This document shows positions 34,801 to 43,474 of a DNA stretch of 64,000 nt, piece after piece. Made by a program: the position numbers and the translations under genes. The stretch's first letter is position 1. Each line of letters begins with the position of its first letter. The notes below the pieces were generated by a model. It saw only the letters and a program-made list of their open reading frames with translations, was not told the origin of the DNA and did not search any database. The stretch lies in assembly GCF_012524115.1 (NCBI RefSeq), contig NZ_JAAZWB010000088.1, positions 29,680 to 93,679 of the forward strand, given 5' to 3'. The DNA comes from Bacillus sp. RO1. GTDB lineage: Bacteria; Bacillota; Bacilli; Bacillales; Bacillaceae_I.

Positions 34801-34931
34801 AGTTCTATATAAAAACCGCCCTCATCAATTAAATCTGACTTTATTGCTTCCGCAAAGGTTGGCGTTACTAATGAAGTAAACAACAATAAACCTACAAGAC
34901 TACTAGAAAAATATTTAATTAGTTTGCTCAA
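31812..34931 (-). CDS. Secreted SH3-repeat protein with C-terminal glucosaminidase domain
   Basis: A ~1039-residue secreted wall protein. The chosen start is TTG 34931 after AAGGGGG; it gives a clean signal peptide (LIKYFSSSLVGLLLFTSL). The frame upstream to 35000 lacks that quality. An acidic Glu-rich region (~residues 100-270) is followed by six SH3-like repeats alternating between type A (DYGSWHRIKYGNG.GFVWK) and type B (GGRIGYVYKPAT), then a bacterial SH3 domain (WNVRTSSDTSSRSVGILRNG) and a LytG/LytD-like glucosaminidase domain at the C-terminus (ISHSFLETGHGKSSLATGM, the catalytic Glu region, and YNMYGVGA). It probably hydrolyses peptidoglycan glycan strands. Confidence 0.88.
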   Translation of the reverse strand: MSKLIKYFSSSLVGLLLFTSLVTPTFAEAIKSDLIDEGGFYIELIQEASLLDVENQKKLVTLMEGVVLKVNRQGEELFTSWNEDEVLLDAPVYEEVMVEMEVDEEEYEEDTTKTENFGTLLTTSEVEIYDLVEDDKILATIENEVLIDFHAQTEERYLVFVGNIEGYIESKDVMVVKELEEEPLPVSEGEDEAVEESKETEDTATEESGDAEGNVNTETEGEEVEKNEAEEVEFQEETPSQENSEQLDANTSKSSLEKSKVLDVNTTVEEGKTTITSTTSNVTETREFVATDKFFEASERLSVYDNSSGKLVHVGYLNKGQIFPRVSDYGSWHRIKYGNGSGFVWKASTVPATQEKIDALKNLNNGQANSDRLIETIDTISVYDNTSGSLVSFAFLFKGITYPIIGDYSSSWVKVDVGGRIGYVYKPATKTPFETTDKYFEVLDNNVPVFENGQSDSKVVGYLTKGQVFPRVDGQNGYHRIKFGNGFAFVPTEKTAPSDASKIKNENKSLVNSTLHVVTTSDVSVYDNSSGSLVLMGTMVKGTRYPIISQTKSWIRIDLGGRIGNIYKPATRQEFVTTDEYFQVIQDRVTVYSNSTGSLLPVGHLIKGQSYKRVSDYGSWHRIKYGNGFGFVWKEATTVSTSSAVPNQNPGKVNSDRKLSAIDNVTVYDNSTGTLVPFGSIRFGESYPIIRDFSSNWYEVDFAGRIGYIYKPATHEGPIYNYTQYELSLNQLMDIQYKLNPPPQTDRKYQLHYFTRSDGLDVVNGVGTVNKAEWNVRTSSDTSSRSVGILRNGNKVTVVGQELGRDGYIWYKVNMQWVNALPEDAAYYMNPENFEKESKSFYQFLVLSKPAGANAKELNDKILINKGTLTGKGQAFVDAAKQYSINELYLISHSFLETGHGKSSLATGMLVSKVDGNPVTPKVVYNMYGVGATDRCALGTAQDCGAEFAYKSGWFTPEEAIVGGAKFAAERYVHHPQYKQDTLFKMRWNPGYTGQYGRNQYATDMAWADKQVYTLTNLYDVLDTYENLTFDIPVYAGSK

Positions 34932-35054
34932 CAAAAAGTTCCCCCTTAATAGTTTTACAAAAAACTCCTTTCTTTTACATATATCGTCTTTATTATACAA
35001 TTTGTTTAAAAGTATTTTAATAGTTTAACAGAACTATTTTATATTTAACCAAAT

Positions 35055-35096
35055 AAAAAAACCTGTAAAAAACTAGGTAGTTTTTTACAGGTTAAG
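35055..35096 (-). terminator. Terminator after the M14 carboxypeptidase gene
   Basis: AACCTGTAAAAAACTA and its exact reverse complement form a 16-bp stem; the minus-strand arm is followed by a T-rich stretch. Confidence 0.85.
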
Positions 35097-35104
35097 TAGT
35101 AATT

Positions 35105-38056
35105 TTAACGTGTGTTTCTGTTTTTATATGCCTCATCTGCCAAAAATAATCCAATTGATTTATTTTGTGACCATATAGTATTAAAGTTCCCGATTGGAAC
35201 AGGCTTCTCATATACATAAGGAGAGATTTCCGGTGTAAAGCCCGGTCGCTTGTAATGCATGGTGAACCAGTCGGAAAATGCTCCGTCACCAGGGGTCAGC
35301 CTTGGATCTACTGCATTATAGCCTGTAATACGAGCCATGTCCTGTGCCAATTTATAATCACGGTCATATTGTGCACCTGACTGCTCATAATACCAGTAAA
35401 TCAACTCACCTGAGGAATGGTAATCCATAAGTGTTTTGAAATCTCTACTTAACACGAATCTATACATGGCCAAAGCTTCCGGTTCAGATAATGGACTCTT
35501 CCCTTTGTAATTTTTATGGGAGGGAGCAGATGGACTGTCTATTCTGTTCCAGTTCGCCGGATATTGCCTGTTCAGGTCCACTCCTCGGATGTTCGCTTTC
35601 CACGCTGAGAAGTCAGGGTTGTTTTTATTAATGGACAGCACCTGTTGGGGGTTTTTAGCGCTTTTTGCACCTTGTTGCACCAACATCACTCCATCCGGAT
35701 TTATCATTGGAACAAACCAGATACTAGTATTTTGTAGCACGCTTTTCGTATTAAAACCAGCAAAGCTTGTAGCAGTATGCATGGATGTTGTATATGTTTC
35801 CAACATTTCCATTAGGAGATTCGTTGTCATATGCTCTCTAGCATGCTGTGATCCAGAAAGCAAAATTTCTGTCTGGCCTTTTCCTAATCTGACAGCATAG
35901 ATATCTCTTCCATCAACAGATTTTCCGATGGTAATCAATTGAATTAAGTCTGGATACATTACCTTTAAGGAATGTAAATCAGAGACCATCTGTTCATAGG
36001 AATAGTTTTGTCTTGGATTTACGAGTTTGAAAGGTTTCATTTCAACAGAATTTTTGGAAATAAACCCTTTTCTTCCGGCATAGTTAATTTCATACCAGCT
36101 GCCATAATCCGACACTACCGAAATGGACACCGGTTGAGAGAACGTACCAAAAGAAACGAGCTTTCCAGAACTGTTATCATATACAGTCAATGGTCCTGTG
36201 ATTTGGACTTTTACTCTCGTATCTTGTTTTGTTTGAAGAGATTGACTGATGGAGGAGCCGCTAGAAGGGATGGTAGCTTCTTTCCATACATACCCCACAT
36301 CATCCCCCATCTTAATTTCGTGCCAGCTTCCATAATCTCTGATTCTTTGGTATTCCTGACCTTTAATAAGACGTCCGACTCCAGTTAACTTTCCGTCCAC
36401 TTTCATATTAACAAGTACATTATCTTGGGTTGGTTGGAAGTACTTATCTGAAGCTGAAAAATCCACTTGCACACCAGTATAATAGATATACCCGAATCTA
36501 CCTGCATAGTTAATTTCATACCAACTACCCATTTTACGAACGATATGGATATTCTGTCCTGCATCTATTCTACCGAACGGTACCAATGGACCAGCAGAAT
36601 TATCATAGACTTGCAGATTCTGGATTATTCTTATTGTTTGGCTACTGTTTTCTCTTGTGCTTTTATTATTAATGGAAGAACCAGTGGAAGGATTTGTCGC
36701 TTCTTTCCATACATATGCCAAACTGTTTCCGATTCTAATTTCATGCCAGCTTCCATAGTCACGGACACGCTCATATTCCTGGTCTTTTTCCAAATACCCC
36801 CGTGTTACCAGCTTTCCGTTCACATTTTGATAGACATGGACATTATCTTGCATAACCTTGAAGTATTTATCACTTGCCACAAAGGATTCCCTTACCCCAG
36901 TATGGTAGATATATCCTTCCCTTCCAGAGAAATTCACTTCATACCAGCTGCCCATTTTGCGGACAATGTTAATCGTCGCTCCTTTTTGAATGCTTGCGAA
37001 CGGCACCAATGGACCTTGGGAGTTATCATAGACTTGAAGATTCTGTGTCATCGTTATGGTTTTACTGCTACTTACTTTACTGCTTTTGTTCTGAATGGAC
37101 GTACCATCAGAAGGTTCGGTGGCAGCTTTCCAGACATAGCCCTTCCCATTACCAAACTTCACTTCATGCCAGCTGCCATAATCTCTGATTCTTTCATATT
37201 CTTGGCCTTGGAACACATATCCCACTGCCACTAATTTCCCATCAATATTTTGGTAGATATGTACATTTGCCTGTACGGCTTTAAAATACTTATCTGTTGA
37301 GCTGAACTCTTTTACAAGGCCGACATCCAGTACTTGGTTCGAAGAAGAGGTATCTTCAACTGTTTCTTCATCCAATTTACCTTTGTCCGTGTTATCCACT
37401 GTTAGATCGGGTTGTTTCTCCCCATCGCTGTCAGCCGGTGTCAGTTCTTCTTTTGGAGTTTCTTCTGCTTCCTCTTGTTCCGAATCTGTTTCCACATCTT
37501 CCTGATCAGATTCTGTGGCTGACTCTTCCCCTTTGCTTCCAGGGTCTTCAGGAGGATTCATGCTCAATTCGCCGATAACGCCACCCACCATCACATAGGT
37601 TATATCTTCTTTAATCATAACCGGGTAGTTACTTTCTGCAAGGATGGTTGCAATATGGGCCGGTTTTTCCTCGCCTTCCAACCCGTGTAAAGCGTATATG
37701 TAACCATCTGAAGACAGGTCCACTTCATCGTTGGGGAGGAATTCGATTGGTTCATCGATCAAATCTTCCGGATTGTTAAGTACTTCGTAATCAGAAGAAT
37801 GGATGATAGCCTCTCCATCACCCCACTGAATCTTCAACTGATCATCACCGATAATAAGGGCATATATAACTGCCTCTTCAGAAATGGCCCCGATAGGAAC
37901 ATCCCCGTCTTCCGCGAACACTTCAACTTCAGATAGCAATTGAATACGAGTTATGCTCTCTTGCTCCTGCTTCTCCCCCTCGGCTGTTACCAAATAAGGT
38001 GAAAAGCTGGTAAAAACTATTAAAATTGATAACAAACTTACCAGAATTTTTTTCAT
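35105..38056 (-). CDS. Secreted SH3-repeat protein with C-terminal M14 zinc carboxypeptidase
   Basis: A 983-residue secreted protein and architectural partner of the previous one. It has a signal peptide (KKILVSLLSILIVFTSFSP) and an acidic Glu/Asp-rich linker (~residues 150-235). Six SH3-like repeats follow in three A/B pairs (A: RDYGSWHE..GYVWKAAT; B: RKMGSWYE..GREGYIYHTG), then an M14 domain. Zinc ligands are in SGSQHAREHMTT (His, Glu) and MDYHSSGEL (His), the substrate site in DLNRQYPANW, and the catalytic Glu in FTPEISPYV. The ribosome-binding site (aaggagg) is unusually far (16 nt) from ATG 38056. It may trim peptidoglycan stem peptides (inference). Confidence 0.9.
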   Translation of the reverse strand: MKKILVSLLSILIVFTSFSPYLVTAEGEKQEQESITRIQLLSEVEVFAEDGDVPIGAISEEAVIYALIIGDDQLKIQWGDGEAIIHSSDYEVLNNPEDLIDEPIEFLPNDEVDLSSDGYIYALHGLEGEEKPAHIATILAESNYPVMIKEDITYVMVGGVIGELSMNPPEDPGSKGEESATESDQEDVETDSEQEEAEETPKEELTPADSDGEKQPDLTVDNTDKGKLDEETVEDTSSSNQVLDVGLVKEFSSTDKYFKAVQANVHIYQNIDGKLVAVGYVFQGQEYERIRDYGSWHEVKFGNGKGYVWKAATEPSDGTSIQNKSSKVSSSKTITMTQNLQVYDNSQGPLVPFASIQKGATINIVRKMGSWYEVNFSGREGYIYHTGVRESFVASDKYFKVMQDNVHVYQNVNGKLVTRGYLEKDQEYERVRDYGSWHEIRIGNSLAYVWKEATNPSTGSSINNKSTRENSSQTIRIIQNLQVYDNSAGPLVPFGRIDAGQNIHIVRKMGSWYEINYAGRFGYIYYTGVQVDFSASDKYFQPTQDNVLVNMKVDGKLTGVGRLIKGQEYQRIRDYGSWHEIKMGDDVGYVWKEATIPSSGSSISQSLQTKQDTRVKVQITGPLTVYDNSSGKLVSFGTFSQPVSISVVSDYGSWYEINYAGRKGFISKNSVEMKPFKLVNPRQNYSYEQMVSDLHSLKVMYPDLIQLITIGKSVDGRDIYAVRLGKGQTEILLSGSQHAREHMTTNLLMEMLETYTTSMHTATSFAGFNTKSVLQNTSIWFVPMINPDGVMLVQQGAKSAKNPQQVLSINKNNPDFSAWKANIRGVDLNRQYPANWNRIDSPSAPSHKNYKGKSPLSEPEALAMYRFVLSRDFKTLMDYHSSGELIYWYYEQSGAQYDRDYKLAQDMARITGYNAVDPRLTPGDGAFSDWFTMHYKRPGFTPEISPYVYEKPVPIGNFNTIWSQNKSIGLFLADEAYKNRNTR

Positions 38057-38141
38057 TATCTTTTAATTAATTCCTCCTTCAGAATTTTTTCACTTTTCCA
38101 TTTTAGAACAGTTGGTTGTAGATTGGAATACTTTGAATTCA

Positions 38142-38194
38142 AAAAATAAAAAGAACATGTTTAAGGCAAAACATTTTCCCTAAACATGCTCCTT
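38142..38194 (-). terminator. Terminator after the PIG-L gene
   Basis: GAGCATGTTTA and TAAACATGTTC pair on the minus strand, followed by TTTTTATTTTTT. Confidence 0.75.
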
Positions 38195-38197
38195 ATC

Positions 38198-39085
38198 TTA
38201 CGAACTACTTTCTCTATAAATGTCCTTTTTCATTTTCAGGTTCTTATAAATTGCGTATAACAAGGTCTCGCTCTTGTTCACTTGCTTAAAGTGGTTGCTG
38301 TACACATATTTACCGTCAATCTCATCATATCTTTTTATGAAATTCGAAGGTGTCAAATCCAAGAATGTTTCGACCGCACGGACTGATGGGTCCTTCACCA
38401 TGACACTCTTTAGAAGGGACAATTCAATGAATCCGTCAAAATCAATAGTTTGGGATTGGAAAATATTCACCGCCTGTTCCTTTCGTTCCATCTGACTGGT
38501 GATATCTACAATGAAGTTGATTTCCTCTTTCGGGATAAGTGTATTGATTTCATATAATCGCACTTTCAACTCTTCCCTAACACTCTGATCCAGTAGCTCC
38601 AACGTATCTCGTAAAAGTTTACCGGTCATAACATGATCTGGATGGCAATCTACAAATACCGGAATGTAGATGACATGTGGCCGGATTTCTTCAATGGTTG
38701 TTTTAAGGCGCATCTGCAAATCCGGTGTACTTTTCAGTCCCCGGTCCTTTTCATCATAAAACTGGATGCTTGTCAGATGAAGAAATTCCTGCGCTTTTGC
38801 CGCTTCTTCCTTCCTCTTTTTAACCAGCAGTTCCACATCCCCCTTTGTATGGCTACCAGAACCGTCTGTCAGGAATATGACATGTGTTTCACAGCCTTGC
38901 TCTGCATATTTGAGCAAGGTTCCTCCTGCCCCAATCGTTTCATCGTCCACATGCGGAGCAAGATAGAGCACCCTGCTTTCTGGCAAAGGCTGAACCTCTC
39001 TGTTGTCCTTAAAGTAGTTAGTCAATATGCCTTTATTTAAAATTGAAATGAACGGATTTGCAAGTTTCAACAGCTTTCTTTTCAT
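38198..39085 (-). CDS. PIG-L (LmbE) family N-deacetylase
   Basis: A 295-residue zinc-dependent deacetylase. The metal-binding motif is LYLAPHVDDETIGAGG, and a second His lies in VDCHPDHVMTG. Family members remove acetyl groups from GlcNAc-containing small molecules or glycolipids. Downstream of a GNAT gene on the same strand with a 19-bp gap, hence probably co-transcribed. In this locus it could modify a sugar of the wall glycan; bacillithiol synthesis (BshB) is an alternative but the sequence beyond the core is divergent. Confidence 0.85.
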   Translation of the reverse strand: MKRKLLKLANPFISILNKGILTNYFKDNREVQPLPESRVLYLAPHVDDETIGAGGTLLKYAEQGCETHVIFLTDGSGSHTKGDVELLVKKRKEEAAKAQEFLHLTSIQFYDEKDRGLKSTPDLQMRLKTTIEEIRPHVIYIPVFVDCHPDHVMTGKLLRDTLELLDQSVREELKVRLYEINTLIPKEEINFIVDITSQMERKEQAVNIFQSQTIDFDGFIELSLLKSVMVKDPSVRAVETFLDLTPSNFIKRYDEIDGKYVYSNHFKQVNKSETLLYAIYKNLKMKKDIYRESSS

Positions 39086-39104
39086 GTTCCTATTCTCTCC
39101 TAAC

Positions 39105-40133
39105 TCAAAATGAATCTACATCCCCAGGTGTGATATACCAGTTCTCATATTTTCTAAGCTTAATGGTTTCCTCACTGAGCTCTTTTCCAACAAGGGGCAT
39201 TGGGCTGTCCTTATGGATAAGCCCTCCCTGTTTCAGAACCTCTTCACTAATGGTGGCAGGCATTGTCCATGTTTGGATGATATCTGCATCCTTCAATTCC
39301 ATCAATGCCAGGCCAAGTAACTCTTGCCAATACTCCGTCTTAGCTTCTGCCAACCAGTCCACTATCAAACCGCTCACGATATTATTTTTCTTTGTTTTCG
39401 TGGTAACTACGTACCCTTTAAGCTCGTTTGCATCATAGATACCTAGAATTCGGTATTCTTTCTCCGGATGCTTCAAATACCTCCAGTTTAAATAATCCGC
39501 TTTTCTGACAAGCAGTGCCGTGGACAGCGAGCTGCACCTTTGTGCAAGTTCATCAAACCCTTCATCACAGAGGGAAATGACTTTTGATTCAAATTTACCT
39601 TGGTGTTTTTTCGTCCTGACAGCGGCAAATATATTATCCAATGGCTTTGCAATGGCCAAAGGTCTTATTTTGGATGCTAAGAGGGCGATGGGCTTCTGGA
39701 TCCGAACATACCTTGGTACATTTAATAGATGGGCTGCATCTGTGTATTTAATGAAAAGTTCCTTCGCTTTTGGTGCAGGGAAACCATACAAAAAGACAAT
39801 TCCATCTTTCTTAGCCTCTATCAAAAGGCGAGCATTGAGTTTTTGGTAGACACCTTTCCCTCTTGCATCCGGGTCAACCATCGTATCTACACGCAGACCG
39901 ATTTTATTTTTCACACCACCTATGTAAGCTTCATGGACCCATAAGCTGATATGGCCGATAATATTCCCTTCTTCTTCACAAACAAGGATCCACGGGTTTA
40001 ACTCTTCTGGCGTATCAACGAATTTCCATTGCCATACCCTGTCTGATCGTTTATGCTTAAACACTTTTTGAAACAAGCTCTGAATTTGTGGTAAATCAGT
40101 TTCTTTATATCTTCTTATATTCAAGGTTTTCAT
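39105..40133 (-). CDS. GNAT-family N-acetyltransferase
   Basis: A 342-residue protein with an N-terminal GNAT fold (NIRRYKETDLPQIQSLFQKV; acetyl-CoA loop region VDPDARGKGVYQKLNARLL, the R/Q-x-x-G-x-G/A pattern). The C-terminal half may be a second, degenerate GNAT-like domain. The start ATG 40133 has GGAG upstream; alternatives at 40142 and 40148 lie a few codons before it. It pairs with the PIG-L deacetylase, suggesting exchange of an N-acyl group on a sugar, which is inference. Confidence 0.8.
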   Translation of the reverse strand: MKTLNIRRYKETDLPQIQSLFQKVFKHKRSDRVWQWKFVDTPEELNPWILVCEEEGNIIGHISLWVHEAYIGGVKNKIGLRVDTMVDPDARGKGVYQKLNARLLIEAKKDGIVFLYGFPAPKAKELFIKYTDAAHLLNVPRYVRIQKPIALLASKIRPLAIAKPLDNIFAAVRTKKHQGKFESKVISLCDEGFDELAQRCSSLSTALLVRKADYLNWRYLKHPEKEYRILGIYDANELKGYVVTTKTKKNNIVSGLIVDWLAEAKTEYWQELLGLALMELKDADIIQTWTMPATISEEVLKQGGLIHKDSPMPLVGKELSEETIKLRKYENWYITPGDVDSF

Positions 40134-40294
40134 CCTTTTCATCTCCAAAATTACTTCTTTCAGGCTAAGTATATCAAAAAAATCTACATATACTAAACCT
40201 GACTTCTAAACCCTACAAAATGATTTCTATTTTAATTGAATAATGCTAGTATATTCAATAGCAGAATCAATACTTTTATAAAAGAGGTACCCAG

Positions 40295-41833
40295 ATGTCT
40301 AAACTGAAGAAAACCGCCATATGGATTACATTATTGGCATTAGTATTAAAATTCATAGGATTTATCCGAGAAGGTATGATTGCGCAGGAATTCGGTGCAA
40401 ATGATTATACAGACGGTTTCCTGCTCGCTTTTACCTTTGTTACCTTAATAAAAACACTAATAAAAAATGGATTTAATTCCGTTTTCCTTCCTCAATACGT
40501 CCAAAGTAGGAAAGAAAATGAACAGTTGGCCGAACAAAACGCCAACAGTCTACTTAATTATACGATACTGTTACTTATCGCCATTTCTGGTGTCTGTTAT
40601 TTATTAACGCCCTTTTTCGTCCCAATCGTATTCGGTTCGATGAGTCCTGTTACAGAAGAAGTGACGATTGAAATGACAAAGGTTTTCTTCCTTTTCATGC
40701 TGTTAATTGGATTGACCAGCGTATTGGAATCATATTTGCAAGCAGTGCGGAGCTTTGTTCCAAACCAGATTGTTAATATCTTAGGCACATTGATGGCGAC
40801 GGTCTTCATTTTACTGTTTGCCGATGTATGGGGAATTTACAGCATTGCATACGGGTTCATCTTTGGTCTATTCATAGGTTTATTGTTGCAAATTTATTAT
40901 CTATATAAATACGGCTATCGCTGGAAGCCTACATTAAAAGTGGAACGTGTATTCCTAAAAACATTCACAATCCTGTTGGTACCAGCTCTTCTACACTCTT
41001 CTGTTGGTCATATCAACGTTTTCGTAAATAAGCTGTTTGCATCTGGAACTGTAAGTGGTGCCGTAACTTACTTAAACAACTCTTCCTTGCTCATGAGTAT
41101 ACCTAGTGCAATTTTCCAAACCACGATTGTGGCCATTGTTTTTACTTTATTGGCTGAACAGGCCGACCAGAAAGAGAAATTTAAAAACACTTTGTATCTC
41201 GGCTATCAACTTGGCCTTTTAGTCCTGCTACCAATCGCAATCGGAATCTGGTTAGTAGGAGAAGCTGCTATTTCGTTCATATATGAGAGGGGAGCATTCT
41301 CTGCAGAGGACACGCAGAACACCGTTGTTGCTTTAAATATGTATATACCATTAATTGTCACCCAAGGATTATTGCTGATACCAGTAAAAGGAATGTATGC
41401 AATCGGTCAGACTAAGAAACTGCTGATGATCAGTTCCACAACCATCTTTTTCAATGCATTATTCAACTACTTATTCTTGATTCCATTCGGTTATCCCGGG
41501 CTTGCATTGTCCAGTTCAGTTGTTTCATTTTTTTACCTTGTATTCCTGACAACCGCCTTGTACAAGAATTATCCAAAGTCTGAACTGCTTCGATTGGTTA
41601 CTTTGTTTGTAAAAGTAGCAATACCTACCGCCTTCATGGCAGTGCCGATTTTGTTGCTTCAATGGTTCACACCAATCAAAGAAATCTATTCTTTGTATCA
41701 GCTGATTATAATTGTACCGGTTGGCGCCATAGCATATGTGATGGGACTTTTCCTTTTCTATAAAGAAGGGTTCAACAAGATGCTTGAAGTCTTGCGTAAG
41801 AAAAGAAAAAAGAAAGAAACTACACCGAAATAA
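40295..41833 (+). CDS. MurJ/MviN-like lipid-linked glycan flippase
   Basis: A 512-residue membrane protein with about 14 helices. The N-terminus FIGFIREGMIAQEFGANDYT and RGAFSAEDTQNTVVAL match the MviN/MurJ family of lipid II-type flippases. Its place among polysaccharide genes suggests that it exports the lipid-linked intermediate made by TagO, TagA and others, rather than being the housekeeping MurJ. Start ATG 40295 has agaggt. A 8-bp inverted repeat (ATTGAATA..TATTCAAT, 40235-40259) lies in the promoter region. Confidence 0.88.
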   Translation: MSKLKKTAIWITLLALVLKFIGFIREGMIAQEFGANDYTDGFLLAFTFVTLIKTLIKNGFNSVFLPQYVQSRKENEQLAEQNANSLLNYTILLLIAISGVCYLLTPFFVPIVFGSMSPVTEEVTIEMTKVFFLFMLLIGLTSVLESYLQAVRSFVPNQIVNILGTLMATVFILLFADVWGIYSIAYGFIFGLFIGLLLQIYYLYKYGYRWKPTLKVERVFLKTFTILLVPALLHSSVGHINVFVNKLFASGTVSGAVTYLNNSSLLMSIPSAIFQTTIVAIVFTLLAEQADQKEKFKNTLYLGYQLGLLVLLPIAIGIWLVGEAAISFIYERGAFSAEDTQNTVVALNMYIPLIVTQGLLLIPVKGMYAIGQTKKLLMISSTTIFFNALFNYLFLIPFGYPGLALSSSVVSFFYLVFLTTALYKNYPKSELLRLVTLFVKVAIPTAFMAVPILLLQWFTPIKEIYSLYQLIIIVPVGAIAYVMGLFLFYKEGFNKMLEVLRKKRKKKETTPK

Positions 41834-41835
41834 CC

Positions 41836-41884
41836 AAAAAGAAACACCAATCCATTATTGTAAAGGGGATTGGTGTTTTCTTAT
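41836..41884. terminator. Bidirectional terminator
   Basis: AACACCAATCC and GGATTGGTGTT form an 11-bp stem flanked by A- and T-rich sequence between convergent genes. Confidence 0.85.
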
Positions 41885-41885
41885 T

Positions 41886-43028
41886 CTATGCTTTAAATGA
41901 CTCAGGTTTTTTTCCTTGCTCGAAATGATATAGGATAGCTTCAACAATTCTTCTGGAAGCCTGTCCGTCTCCATAAGGATTAGATGCTTTTGCCATCTCT
42001 TCATAAGCAGTTTTATCATTAAGCAACTGATAAGATAGATTATAGATGGTCTCCTCGTCTGTACCTGCAAGCTTCAATGTTCCTGCCTCAATTCCTTCGG
42101 GACGCTCCGTTGTATCTCTTAGCACCAAGACAGGAACCCCCAGTGATGGCGCCTCCTCCTGGACTCCACCGGAATCTGTCAAGATGATATGAGCCCTAGA
42201 AGCAAAGTTATGGAAATCATAAACACCTAAAGGCTCAATCAAATGAATCTTTGGATCGTTTCCAATAATTTCGTTAGCTATATCACGAACAGCAGGATTT
42301 AGATGAACCGGATACACAACTTGTACATCAGCATGCTCGTTGACCAGGCGTTTAATGGCACGGAACATGTTTCTCATTGGTTCCCCGACATTTTCCCTGC
42401 GATGTGCCGTCAACAAAATCATTCGATCTTCACCCAGTTTATCTAGTACCTCATGAGTATAATCTTCCGATACCGTTGTGTTCAGGGCATCAATGGCCGT
42501 ATTACCGGTAATAAAAATTGCTTCTTCCTTTTTGTTTTCATTAAGAAGATTTGTGGCCGACTTTTCTGTTGGCGCAAAATGTAAATCTGCAATTACACCA
42601 GTCACTTGACGATTTACTTCTTCCGGATAAGGAGAGTACTTGTTCCAAGTTCGTAGCCCAGCTTCTACGTGACCAACAGCCGTTTGATTGTAGAAAGCGG
42701 CAAGGCTTGCAACAAAGGTTGTAGTAGTGTCACCGTGAACCAGAACAAGATCAGGATTTACTTCCTTCATAATTGACTCCAGCCCTTCCAATGCACGGAC
42801 TGTCACACCAGTCAATGTTTGGCGGTCTTTCATGATGTTCAGATCAAAATCAGGTTTTATGTCAAAAAGGTCGAGCACCTGGTCAAGCATCTCTCTATGC
42901 TGTGCAGTAACTGTCACAATTGATTCTATTTGTTCAGGATATTTGTTAAGTTCGAGTACTAATGGGGCCATTTTAATCGCTTCAGGCCTTGTTCCAAAGA
43001 TTGTCATGACTTTCAATTTTTTATTCAT
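41886..43028 (-). CDS. mnaA: UDP-N-acetylglucosamine 2-epimerase (MnaA/WecB)
   Basis: A 380-residue enzyme that interconverts UDP-GlcNAc and UDP-ManNAc. Signatures: MTIFGTRPEAIKMAPLV, VTAQHREMLDQVLDLF, VHGDTTTTF, GHVEAGLRTWNKYSPYPEE, LLTAHRRENVGEP and LTDSGGVQEEAP. It provides the substrate for WecC and the TagA-like transferase. ATG 43028 follows AAAGGTG at 6 nt; the GTG at 43037 is less likely. Confidence 0.95.
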   Translation of the reverse strand: MNKKLKVMTIFGTRPEAIKMAPLVLELNKYPEQIESIVTVTAQHREMLDQVLDLFDIKPDFDLNIMKDRQTLTGVTVRALEGLESIMKEVNPDLVLVHGDTTTTFVASLAAFYNQTAVGHVEAGLRTWNKYSPYPEEVNRQVTGVIADLHFAPTEKSATNLLNENKKEEAIFITGNTAIDALNTTVSEDYTHEVLDKLGEDRMILLTAHRRENVGEPMRNMFRAIKRLVNEHADVQVVYPVHLNPAVRDIANEIIGNDPKIHLIEPLGVYDFHNFASRAHIILTDSGGVQEEAPSLGVPVLVLRDTTERPEGIEAGTLKLAGTDEETIYNLSYQLLNDKTAYEEMAKASNPYGDGQASRRIVEAILYHFEQGKKPESFKA

Positions 43029-43175
43029 TGTATTCACCTTTCAGTTATCAATTTGGTGTCATATTAAATGAATTTACATCCACTTTACCTTACCATAGTG
43101 AGCTCCTAGGCACAATTAATTATTGCAGTTGAAGACCTAAACAGAACATTGGTTGTTTTATATAAAGGTTTTGTT

Positions 43176-43400
43176 AAACACCACTTTTGACTTCCGTAAA
43201 TGGCTTCGTTTTCCTAGGGGCGTTTGGGGAGCCTTCCTCATAAAAGCGGAAGCCACTGAAAAACTTCTTAATATTGATGTTGTATAGGCACCGCTGTTGA
43301 TTTCCGCAAATGGCTTCGCTTTCCGCGGGGCGACCTTGAGCCTCCTCGGCAGGAGGCTTCGCCTATTGCTCCAATCTACAGCTAGGTTGTTGCAAATATC
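43176..43400. repeat. Degenerate copies of the dispersed palindromic repeat
   Basis: One degenerate fragment (about 43176-43260) and a truncated copy 43293-43383 bounded by GCTGTTGAT and ATCTACAGC. Both share TGGCTTCGCTTTCC and GGGGCG with the element at 5368-5493 and, in reverse complement, with the array at 54797-55789. They occupy most of the 437-bp gap between mnaA and the subtilase gene; no gene is visible there. Confidence 0.75.
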
Positions 43401-43427
43401 AACAGGATGTTTTAACAGAGCCTATAT

Positions 43428-43466
43428 AAAAAGACCGTCCAGGTAATATCCTGGACGGCCTTATTT
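43428..43466 (-). terminator. Terminator after the subtilase gene
   Basis: GGCCGTCCAGG and ACCTGGACGGTC form a near-perfect 11-bp stem followed by TTTTTA on the minus strand. Confidence 0.9.
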
Positions 43467-43474
43467 AATCCTAG

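Noticed and set aside
38198..39085. BshB bacillithiol deacetylase
   Set aside because: The PHVDDE core is common to all PIG-L enzymes, and the context is a wall-glycan locus; no other bsh gene is nearby.
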